Below are positions 1 through 6,299 of a stretch of DNA of 6,827 nucleotides, piece by piece. The stretch comes from Aurantimonadaceae bacterium (GTDB taxonomy: Bacteria > Pseudomonadota > Alphaproteobacteria > Rhizobiales > Rhizobiaceae). The stretch is taken from assembly GCA_003232595.1 (NCBI GenBank), contig QIIJ01000322.1, positions 1-6,827 on the forward strand, written 5' to 3'. Below the pieces are notes generated by a model, which made no database searches, had not been told where the DNA came from, and was given only the letters and a program-made list of their open reading frames with translations. Every line of letters begins with the position of its first letter. Positions within the stretch are counted from its first letter, which is position 1. The position numbers were made by a program, and so were the translations under genes.

Positions 1-215
1 TCCGCAAGCAGCCGCTTGAGCTTCGCATTCTCCAATTCCAGCGCCTTCAGCCGCCGGGCTTCCGACACCTCAAGTCCGCCATATTTAGACTGCCAGTTGT
101 ACAGCGTCGCCTGTGAAACACCGTGCTTGCGGGCCAAATCAGACGTCTTCGCGCCTGCCGCGCCCTCCTTCAATATCCCAATTACCTGTTCTTCGCTAAA
201 CCGTGATCGCCTCAT
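1..215 (-). CDS. IS3-family transposase OrfA, amino-terminal 71 residues (partial)
   Basis: OrfA is the DNA-binding subunit of IS3-family transposases. It recognises the element ends and, in complete elements, is joined to the DDE catalytic OrfB by a programmed -1 frameshift. The visible protein starts MRRSRFSEEQVIGILKEG, a hallmark of the HTH_Tnp_1 (PF01527) family. A helix-turn-helix covers about residues 22-44, containing ARKHGVSQATLYNWQSKYGG. Residues 50-71 form the start of a leucine zipper, with leucines or a zipper Asn at 56, 59, 63, 66 and 70, which in this family mediates multimerisation. The start is set by the conserved MRRSRF motif and an AAGGA Shine-Dalgarno at 224-228, eight bases upstream. 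The reading frame is open to base 1, so the carboxy end, the frameshift site and orfB are outside the window. No internal damage is seen in this part. Confidence 0.9.
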   Translation of the reverse strand, partial: MRRSRFSEEQVIGILKEGAAGAKTSDLARKHGVSQATLYNWQSKYGGLEVSEARRLKALELENAKLKRLLA

Positions 216-281
216 TCTTCCGTTCCTTCTTCTAGGCTCAGACTCTAATTATAAATGGAGGAAATTTAAGGGGTCACGTCA
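1..281 (-). mobile_element. IS3-family insertion sequence, 5' end only (rest lies left of the window)
   Basis: This is the orfA-proximal end of an IS3-family element, probably of the IS407-like group judging by the OrfA sequence. The terminal region between the orfA start (215) and the putative tip is 66 bp. Read on the minus strand the tip is TGACGTGACCCC, ending at 281, and IS3-family termini usually begin with TGA. A second nested TGAC starts at 276, so the exact boundary is uncertain by 5 bp. The target duplication and the other terminal repeat cannot be checked because the element continues beyond base 1. The element begins about 62 bp past the stop codon of the S9 peptidase gene, so it interrupts the 3' flank and leaves the gene intact. 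Confidence 0.8.
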
Positions 282-343
282 CGCCATCGCATTTATGGAA
301 ACGGGAGTGTCAAATTAAGCCAAATACAGATGACTCCATTTGA

Positions 344-2338
344 TCACAAACCATCGGGCCCGCAGTCATTTGCAAGGAAATCCAGAAGCTTTGTGTAAAA
401 TGTCTGTTGATGATTATACATCAACGTGCGTGAGAAGTGATCTGCGCCTTTTAGGGTCAGATACTGGGCTTTCTTGCCAGCTTTCTCCATAGCATTTTTA
501 TAATCCTTGTAGTTGAAATACAACACACGCGAATCAACGTCTCCATGTACCATCAACAAAGGAATATTTGCTTTTGACACTTCCTTGATCGGATTGATTC
601 CAATCATACCGCGGCGTTGTGACCACTCGTCGAGTGCTTTTGGCGAATTAGTCCCGCGACGCTTCATATAGACTTTTTCAGGGTCAGCTACCGCAGCGCC
701 AGCGACAGCACATTGATAGATGTTATTTTCACGAGTTGTCGCAACAAGGGCAGCATAGCCGCCGTAGGACCAACCGAACATGGCCATACGGTCTCTATCA
801 ACCCAGCCCTTATCGGCCAGATACAACGCTCCATCATCCTTGTCGTCCTGCATCGTCAGGCCATGCTGGCCATAAGCAGAATCAAAGTGATCTTTGCCCC
901 AACCGACAGACATGCGATATTGCGGCTGCAATACCATATAGCCGGCATTGGCCAACAGCTGTCCCCACTCATCATAGGCGATAACCTCATTTACGTGCGG
1001 TCCACCATGCGGCATTACAACCAGCGGAAATGGCCCTTTACCTTTGGGTTTGGTCACATAGGCGGGGATTATTTTTCCATCACGCGCCGGATATTTGATA
1101 AACTCAACGTCGGAAAGATCGGATGATTTAATACCTGGATTGCGGCTGGCTAGCTTGAACATTTTGTCATTTTTGACCATCCAAAAAGAGCCTGGGTCTT
1201 TTGGACCACGATTGGTCACAATCATGGTTTTCCCATCACGAGACCGACTGCCAATACTGACCTGATGAGAATTGGGAATTTGCTTTTCGAGTGATTCGAA
1301 AAGAGCCTTTTCCTCCATATCAAACCAATGACGCTCAAATTTTGCACCTGGGTAAATGGCAGCAACCATTTTGGTGTTGCCTGCCCATGACATGGAATGG
1401 GTTTGGATGCGTAAGACATCTGCATCGGGATTAGAATAAATCTTTTTACCAAATTTTCCGGTTTTGAAATCGAATTCCCACAGCGCAGCTTTGTCTTCGC
1501 CCCGGTTATCAATTACATATCCGATTGTCGGATCATCTTGTTTTATCCCGGCCAAGCCCTGAAAGCCGCCCAATACGCGATATAGATTTTCATGCTTATC
1601 AAGATCATAGCGCGCAAATTCCTTCCACGACCCATCGCCCGGCAAGCGATAGTAAAAAATCTGCTCCTTTGTGCCGCCATCAAGGCCAGCGGTGAAACGC
1701 GGATAACCGTCATTATCAAACACAGCTGACGGGTATTTCTCATTGCCTTTCATCACCAAAGACCGTCCACCAGTTTCAAGGTTAAAGCGATAGTAGGCAC
1801 GCGGACGAAAGGCTCGAAACGGATCTACCCCCGTACCGCCCCGATTTGCATTACCTGTAGAAATAAGAACATGATTTGGTTCTTTTGGCAAATTGTTGAC
1901 AATGCCAAAATCACCGGCCGTCTCGGAGAATTTATTGCTATCCAAGTTGTAAGCGAATGCCTTGTAGCTTCGGACATCCTGTTCGGGTCGCTTGACTGAT
2001 TTTCTAACGACTTTCCATGCCGTGCCAAAAATATGCTTATCGGTCACCCAACGAGCGCTGATCATTTCCATTGGTTTTGAATTTAACCGGCGCAGAGGCT
2101 CCGAAAGATCGTCGGTTTTATAAATCTCCAAGACGTTCTCACCTTCTTTACCCTGTAGCTTCAAGATGAGAAGATGTTTGCCGTCTGGTGACACTTGAAC
2201 ATTGCTAACCTGGTCGCGCAAGGCCCATGTCTCGATTGGTACGGTAGGCGCGGTATTTGCAGATACTGCCGGCCCCATGCCAATAGACAGTGCAACGGCG
2301 ACTACTGCTGTGAGTATCGGTGCCTTAAGATGTTTCAT
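344..2338 (-). CDS. Exported S9-family (prolyl oligopeptidase-like) serine peptidase, 664 aa
   Basis: This is a complete serine peptidase of the S9 family, probably periplasmic. Residues 1-27 form a Sec signal peptide (KHLK n-region, hydrophobic 7-21, likely cut VSA|N after Ala27). Residues about 40-410 are the expected beta-propeller that restricts access to the active site, with blade-like segments such as VSPDGKHLLIL at 49-59. Residues about 425-660 are the alpha/beta hydrolase domain. The triad is intact: Ser524 in GWSYGGY, Asp602 in HGDVDSRV and His634 in GADHF. The HGGP oxyanion-type motif is at 444-447. Length is normal for the family. An AGAGGG ribosome site (2347-2352) lies eight bases before the ATG. 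The gene follows the TonB receptor by 104 bp on the same strand, which suggests it processes an imported peptide. Exact specificity (dipeptidyl, acylaminoacyl, prolyl or isopeptide) cannot be read from sequence. Confidence 0.93.
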   Translation of the reverse strand: MKHLKAPILTAVVAVALSIGMGPAVSANTAPTVPIETWALRDQVSNVQVSPDGKHLLILKLQGKEGENVLEIYKTDDLSEPLRRLNSKPMEMISARWVTDKHIFGTAWKVVRKSVKRPEQDVRSYKAFAYNLDSNKFSETAGDFGIVNNLPKEPNHVLISTGNANRGGTGVDPFRAFRPRAYYRFNLETGGRSLVMKGNEKYPSAVFDNDGYPRFTAGLDGGTKEQIFYYRLPGDGSWKEFARYDLDKHENLYRVLGGFQGLAGIKQDDPTIGYVIDNRGEDKAALWEFDFKTGKFGKKIYSNPDADVLRIQTHSMSWAGNTKMVAAIYPGAKFERHWFDMEEKALFESLEKQIPNSHQVSIGSRSRDGKTMIVTNRGPKDPGSFWMVKNDKMFKLASRNPGIKSSDLSDVEFIKYPARDGKIIPAYVTKPKGKGPFPLVVMPHGGPHVNEVIAYDEWGQLLANAGYMVLQPQYRMSVGWGKDHFDSAYGQHGLTMQDDKDDGALYLADKGWVDRDRMAMFGWSYGGYAALVATTRENNIYQCAVAGAAVADPEKVYMKRRGTNSPKALDEWSQRRGMIGINPIKEVSKANIPLLMVHGDVDSRVLYFNYKDYKNAMEKAGKKAQYLTLKGADHFSRTLMYNHQQTFYTKLLDFLANDCGPDGL

Positions 2339-2377
2339 TTTATGCGCCCTCTATTTCCTGATCCTACTAGCTTCTAA

Positions 2378-2421
2378 CACAAAGCGGTCGCTTAACAAGG
2401 TTAAACGACCGCTCCGTTGTG
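2378..2421 (-). terminator. Strong hairpin between receptor and peptidase genes: terminator or attenuator
   Basis: Arms AGCGGTCG (2383-2390) and CGACCGCT (2406-2413) are perfectly complementary. The stem can continue inward through TTAA (2392-2395) with TTAA (2401-2404) after one mismatch, leaving a loop of about 5 bases. It can continue outward through CACAA (2378-2382) with TTGTG (2417-2421) after a 3-base bulge. In receptor-sense RNA it begins 22 bases past the stop codon, and the 8-bp stem is followed by a T-rich run (TTTGTGTT). That fits a Rho-independent terminator of moderate strength. Because the co-directional peptidase starts 40 bp further on, partial read-through is likely. Confidence 0.7.
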
Positions 2422-2442
2422 CCTCAATTCAGATGAACGCTT

Positions 2443-5400
2443 CTAGAACCGGTAATTCGCTGAGAAGAAGAACTCCCGACCGTTAAAGTCGTATCCGTTG
2501 CCGATTGGTGTGTTCGATATTGCGAAAACTTCATTGCTATCGACCAGCGGCGGCTCACGATCGAACAGGTTAGTGATACCAGCACGCAAGGTCCATTTAT
2601 CTGAACGATACCGGACGGCTAGGGTGTGCGTGAAGTAATCGCCAGCGAAACCTACATCCCGGCAGAATACACCGTCACCCGCTACAGGAAAAGCGCTGGT
2701 CGGTGGTGCGATGCCACCACCGGTACAGGTATCACTTTGGAAGCCGGTAGGAAGACCGTCAGGACCGTTGCCAAATGCGTCGCTGAGCGGATCGATACCA
2801 TCAGCCTGCTGCTCGACCGCGCCAATATAACGGGTCTGCCAGGTGATGAGGAATTTATCGATCTCGGCCGTGAAGGTTGCCCGACCAGTCCATGATGGAA
2901 AGCCAAATTCACCCGCATTTTCATTGAAGCTCGCATTGCCATTATCGTCGATAAATAGCGTACTGCGTTCGATCAGATGGTTTGCACGAACATTCAATCC
3001 AAGATCGACCGGCATTCCAAATAGCACGACCTCTTTACCAAAGGAGGCGTTAATGTCGACACCGCGAACAGATTCTTCGTTCAGGTTGATGAAGCCGCTT
3101 CGGATGGCCGAAATGAACTGCCGCGGATCATTGACCGCATCAAAGTCAATACGATCGCAAAACTCGCTCCGAGTACCGTCCTGCCTTGCGAAACAGTCAT
3201 TCACAATGAACTGGGCGGTAGGCTCGACAACAGCACCCTTAATCTTGATGTCGAAATAGTTCACATTCAAGCTGACATCATACCCGTCGCCAAATGTTTC
3301 CTCGAATGCTGCACCGGCGGTAATTGATCGGGAATTTTCCGGTTCGAGATCAAACGTTCCGCCCGTAGTGTTCTCGGCAGATGTTGTCTGGATCGTATTC
3401 ATGTTCTGCGGGTCGATACCAACGCGGGTAGGATCGCGTCCTTCACGGACACAATTGGCAAGAATGACCGGATCGCGCGTTTCACGCGCAGGGTCATACG
3501 CGCCACCGGGCCCGAGGCCACCGACAGGAACGGCGCACGGATCAAGGATCGTAGCAAAACCCGACTGCCCAGCAAGAAAATTCTCGCGCAGATTCGGGGC
3601 ACGGAACGATGTACCGTAGCTAAACTTAAGCAACAGCGGACTGATTGGGCGCCAGCCTGCCTTAATCGAGTAAGTTCCAGCCGTTCCGTAAAATTGCTCA
3701 TCGGTAATCCGGCCCGAAAGATTGAGGCTCAATTCTTGAACCCAAGGCTTGTCTGCCTGAAGCGGAACATCCAATTCAAAAAACGCCTCCCGTATCCACT
3801 TGCTGCCTACCGCCCCTCTATCCGCCGCGAAAGCAAAGAAAAGGCCATTCGATGCAACAGCGTTTGGAGAGGAGTTGATCCTGTCCTTACGGTACTCGGC
3901 ACCGACTACGAACGCTACATCGCCGGCTGGCAGCGAGAAGAGGGCACCGGTCGCAAAACCCGATATCAGTATCTGTTCGTAGGTAGTGTTGAAAGCACGG
4001 ACACCGAACAGATAGTCGCGTTCTGCCTGAGTCAGATCGCCGAGCTCCCTGCCGATAACAGTATCAGCAAACAGATTCACGGGCACACAGCCCTGAGTCA
4101 GATCGGGCAGCGCCAGATCCGGATTCCTCAGCCCTGCTGCATTACAAGCGCCGCCAGTGAGCGGCGGGAACCGAACGTTCTGATCGAAATCGTCGGCAAT
4201 GCCGTCACCTGGGCTGTCGGGGATATCATCCCCGTTAGGATCAGTGTCGTTATCGATGATACCATCGCCGTTGAAATCGGCCGTCGGATCAATACCGAGT
4301 GCAAAGGCGAGCTTGTCTTCGCGAATACCGCGACGGGTCGACCGACCCTTCGATAACGAATAAACGCCCGCAATTTCGAAAGTCCAGCTCGGACTGATAA
4401 AGGGAAGATCGCCCTTTACACCAAAAACACCGCGATACTGCTCCTGCGTCACGGCCACATTGTTCCGGTCACCCCGAATTGAGACGACTGGTACAACGGG
4501 CAAGCTAAAGCCTGCATTATTCCCCGGATTGCCGAGGATACCCACTTCGGCAGCAGCACAATCGTTATTGGCGAGGTTACAAGGGTTGAAAGGATTGCCG
4601 CCCGGTACGGTCGGGAAAAGCTGAGGAAGACCGGTGTTTTCCGATTGGATTTCAGCGCGGCTATAATTTGCTTCGAAAAATGGCGTGATATTCGCCTCTC
4701 CCGGGAAAGTATATTCGCCGTATGCCAAGACGTTATACAGCCTTTGCTCACTGAGGAACGTCTGGTCCGGGTTGGCCCCGTTGCGATTGAAATCCTGAAA
4801 GTCGATATCGCGAACGCCATCGCCATCGGCATCAAGATCGTTACCGCCAGGGTTGAACACATTGTAATTCGTGATCCCAGAATTGCCTGGACCGTCCACA
4901 TAAAACAGGTTTGCAAACCTCTGGAACGGGCTAACAAGACGGCCAACCTGACTGGTCACCTTACAGGGATTTTCTGAAGTGGTCAGACCGGAACGGGACT
5001 GTAGGCGAGCATTGCTACGCACATCGATAGTCCGGATTTCGCCGCTGTCGGTGATTTCATAATGCGTATCGCATCCAGCAAGAAAGTCCCGGTCGCGCAG
5101 CCTGATCTCGTCGCGATAGGCATATTCCCCGCCGACACCAAAGAAACCGCGATCGGTGTTGAAACCCCACGCACCGCTAATGGTGTAATCGTCGCCGCCG
5201 CCCCTAGGGTTATAATTGCCGGAAGTAAAAATTTCCGGGCCGTCGAAATCCTTACGCAAAATAATGTTGCCGACACCCGCCACGGCGTCGGAGCCATAAA
5301 CCGACGACGCGCCATCGAGCAGCAAGTCGAAGCGCTCGATAAGAGAGGACGGAATCAGGTTGATCGAAGGGTTCGCAGGCGCACCTTCAACGCCAGCAGG

Positions 5401-5832
5401 TGCCAAACGGCGACCATTGAGGAGAAGCAGCGTACGATCAGCACCCAAGCCGCGCAGATTGAGCGTTTGCGAACCAGGGCCGTTATCCAGCACAAAGCCC
5501 TGGAATGTCGCATCAATTTGCTGGCCAGATGCAGATTCAGAACGTTGCAGGATTGTTGACGCATCAAACAAACCAGCATCCTGCGAATCTTCATTTTGTA
5601 TCACCTGGAGTGGCGAGATGCTTGAAAAAGTATCTCTCTTGATGCGCGAACCTGTCACAACGATAGTGCCGGCTGACCCGTCATCTTCGGTTACATCTGT
5701 CACCTCATCAACTACAACTTCAGTTTGCTCTTCTTCCTCGGAAGTCACTTGAGCATGGGCAGACGTCGCCAAGGCAACACCAGTTAACATGCTTGTACCG
5801 ATTAATAGACTTTTCAAAATTCTGTTACTCAT
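2443..5832 (-). CDS. TonB-dependent outer-membrane receptor, 1129 aa
   Basis: This is a complete TonB-dependent transporter that imports a ligand across the outer membrane using energy from TonB-ExbB-ExbD. Residues 1-27 are a signal peptide (cut AHA|Q). Residues 31-51 are a highly acidic linker. Residues 56-61 (TIVVTG) are the TonB-box/plug-start motif. The plug domain (PF07715 type) spans about 70-195, with RGLGADRTLLLLNGRRL at 127-143 and DGASSVYGSDAVAGVGNIIL at 173-192. The beta-barrel (PF00593 type) fills the rest and ends in NYRF, with the terminal Phe expected for BamA recognition. The protein is longer than classic siderophore receptors (about 700-800 aa) because of large loops. These hold Asp-rich calcium-like motifs (334-342, 519-547) and six local cysteine pairs. 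An AGGGG ribosome site (5841-5845) sits eight bases before the ATG. The ligand is not identifiable. The downstream S9 peptidase suggests a peptide or peptide-derived compound. Confidence 0.95.
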   Translation of the reverse strand: MSNRILKSLLIGTSMLTGVALATSAHAQVTSEEEEQTEVVVDEVTDVTEDDGSAGTIVVTGSRIKRDTFSSISPLQVIQNEDSQDAGLFDASTILQRSESASGQQIDATFQGFVLDNGPGSQTLNLRGLGADRTLLLLNGRRLAPAGVEGAPANPSINLIPSSLIERFDLLLDGASSVYGSDAVAGVGNIILRKDFDGPEIFTSGNYNPRGGGDDYTISGAWGFNTDRGFFGVGGEYAYRDEIRLRDRDFLAGCDTHYEITDSGEIRTIDVRSNARLQSRSGLTTSENPCKVTSQVGRLVSPFQRFANLFYVDGPGNSGITNYNVFNPGGNDLDADGDGVRDIDFQDFNRNGANPDQTFLSEQRLYNVLAYGEYTFPGEANITPFFEANYSRAEIQSENTGLPQLFPTVPGGNPFNPCNLANNDCAAAEVGILGNPGNNAGFSLPVVPVVSIRGDRNNVAVTQEQYRGVFGVKGDLPFISPSWTFEIAGVYSLSKGRSTRRGIREDKLAFALGIDPTADFNGDGIIDNDTDPNGDDIPDSPGDGIADDFDQNVRFPPLTGGACNAAGLRNPDLALPDLTQGCVPVNLFADTVIGRELGDLTQAERDYLFGVRAFNTTYEQILISGFATGALFSLPAGDVAFVVGAEYRKDRINSSPNAVASNGLFFAFAADRGAVGSKWIREAFFELDVPLQADKPWVQELSLNLSGRITDEQFYGTAGTYSIKAGWRPISPLLLKFSYGTSFRAPNLRENFLAGQSGFATILDPCAVPVGGLGPGGAYDPARETRDPVILANCVREGRDPTRVGIDPQNMNTIQTTSAENTTGGTFDLEPENSRSITAGAAFEETFGDGYDVSLNVNYFDIKIKGAVVEPTAQFIVNDCFARQDGTRSEFCDRIDFDAVNDPRQFISAIRSGFINLNEESVRGVDINASFGKEVVLFGMPVDLGLNVRANHLIERSTLFIDDNGNASFNENAGEFGFPSWTGRATFTAEIDKFLITWQTRYIGAVEQQADGIDPLSDAFGNGPDGLPTGFQSDTCTGGGIAPPTSAFPVAGDGVFCRDVGFAGDYFTHTLAVRYRSDKWTLRAGITNLFDREPPLVDSNEVFAISNTPIGNGYDFNGREFFFSANYRF

Positions 5833-5920
5833 GGATTATCCCCTCTAAATCGACCGCCTGCCGAAAACTCGACAACACCCTAGATCACTCGACAACACCC
5901 TAAGCTCATATGTCGAATGT
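5833..5920 (-). promoter_or_regulatory. Receptor gene upstream control region with repeated TCGACA/TGTCGA motifs
   Basis: The leader of the receptor gene holds the ribosome site AGGGG at 5841-5845 and a run of related hexamers: TCGACC at 5850, TCGACA at 5869, TCGACA at 5889, and the inverse TGTCGA at 5911. They are spaced 19, 20 and 22 bases apart, close to two helical turns, so a bound protein would meet them on one face of the DNA. This layout suggests an operator for a transcriptional regulator, but no regulator gene is in the window to pair with it. I could not find a convincing -35/-10 pair and do not place a promoter. Confidence 0.45.
5867..5902. repeat. Two perfect 16-bp direct repeats, 20-bp pitch
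   Basis: The unit actcgacaacacccta occurs at 5867-5882 and again at 5887-5902 without a mismatch, separated by 4 bases (gatc). Copy 1 ends 35 bp upstream of the receptor start codon. A chance perfect 16-mer repeat this close is very unlikely. Either a small duplication or a selected tandem operator would explain it. Confidence 0.9.
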
Positions 5921-6299
5921 TTTATGAAAACTGCGATATTGCGTGGGATGGTTACAGCCGAATATAATAATTGCAACTGCGTTTCACCACTTCTTCAACT
6001 CCTGTGGCTATTGTGTCACTATCCTATTATGAACCTATCATGAAGCAAATTTTCGCTGCTGATATACGCTCTAACAGAGCATTTCTGCGGAGTTACATGC
6101 CTTGGACTATATATTGGCGGGAGTTGTTTTTTCGAGTCGTAGCTGCATTTGAACTCGGCAATAAGACAACATAATACAAATCTGGCTTTGCGATTACTAG
6201 CGCTGGACAAACGGTTGGAAGCAGTTTTGGATAACGAATCGATTTCGCCATATTCCACTCCCTATCGTCCGAATCATAAAATGAGTTAGCGATTGTCTG
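5921..6299. other. Intergenic region, AT-richer, no gene established
   Basis: This stretch separates the receptor control region from the stop codon of the unknown protein to the right. I see no tRNA, no insertion-sequence end and no convincing terminator. The only structure is a short 5-bp inverted repeat, GCTCT-aac-AGAGC, at 6068-6080, without a T-run on either side. Several overlapping short ORFs run through it on both strands. Only the 52-codon minus-strand frame at 6093-6251 has a reasonable ribosome site. The receptor promoter may lie at its left end. Confidence 0.6.
6093..6251 (-). CDS. Candidate small ORF, 52 aa, unrecognised (weak)
   Basis: The ATG at 6249-6251 is preceded by AGGGAG (6258-6263) with a 6-base gap, a good Shine-Dalgarno. 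The frame runs MAKSIRYPKLLPTVCPALVI... to a TAA at 6093-6095. It starts 48 bases after the stop of the larger gene to its right, on the same strand, so co-transcription is possible. I recognise no family. There is one cysteine at position 15 and a mildly hydrophobic stretch around residues 10-31, not enough for a confident membrane segment. A different minus-strand frame (GTG at 6256-6258) overlaps it but lacks a properly spaced ribosome site. The short length and lack of any homology recognised by eye make this a weak call. Confidence 0.2.
   Translation of the reverse strand: MAKSIRYPKLLPTVCPALVIAKPDLYYVVLLPSSNAATTRKNNSRQYIVQGM

Noticed and set aside
16..318. 100-codon plus-strand frame over the insertion-sequence end
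   Set aside because: It is the antisense shadow of the transposase OrfA, whose protein sequence is clearly recognisable, and it crosses the element boundary.
713..1126. 137-codon plus-strand frame opposite the peptidase hydrolase domain
   Set aside because: It is antisense to the catalytic Ser region of an intact peptidase and shows no recognisable protein features.
2385..2415. Possible promoter TTGTTA-16-TAGAAG upstream of the peptidase (minus strand)
   Set aside because: Both hexamers match the consensus at only 4 of 6 positions and overlap the hairpin, so I do not list it as a feature.
3694..4356. 220-codon plus-strand frame opposite the receptor gene
   Set aside because: It is long but lies wholly inside a well-supported receptor gene. 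The translation resembles no family, and open antisense frames are common opposite GC-richer genes.
5062..5559. 165-codon plus-strand frame opposite the receptor plug region
   Set aside because: It is antisense to conserved plug motifs of the receptor and its translation is low-complexity in character, so it is a shadow.
6068..6080. Small inverted repeat GCTCT-aac-AGAGC
   Set aside because: A 5-bp stem with a 3-base loop and no T-run on either strand is too weak to call a terminator, and such short hairpins arise by chance.
5971..6174. 67-codon plus-strand frame in the intergenic region
   Set aside because: There is no good ribosome site, it runs against the direction of all other genes, and its translation resembles no family.
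6019..6258. 79-codon minus-strand frame starting at GTG 6256-6258
   Set aside because: The AGGGAG site directly abuts or overlaps this GTG, so its spacing is wrong, while the same site suits the overlapping ATG at 6249-6251. The translation is not recognisable.
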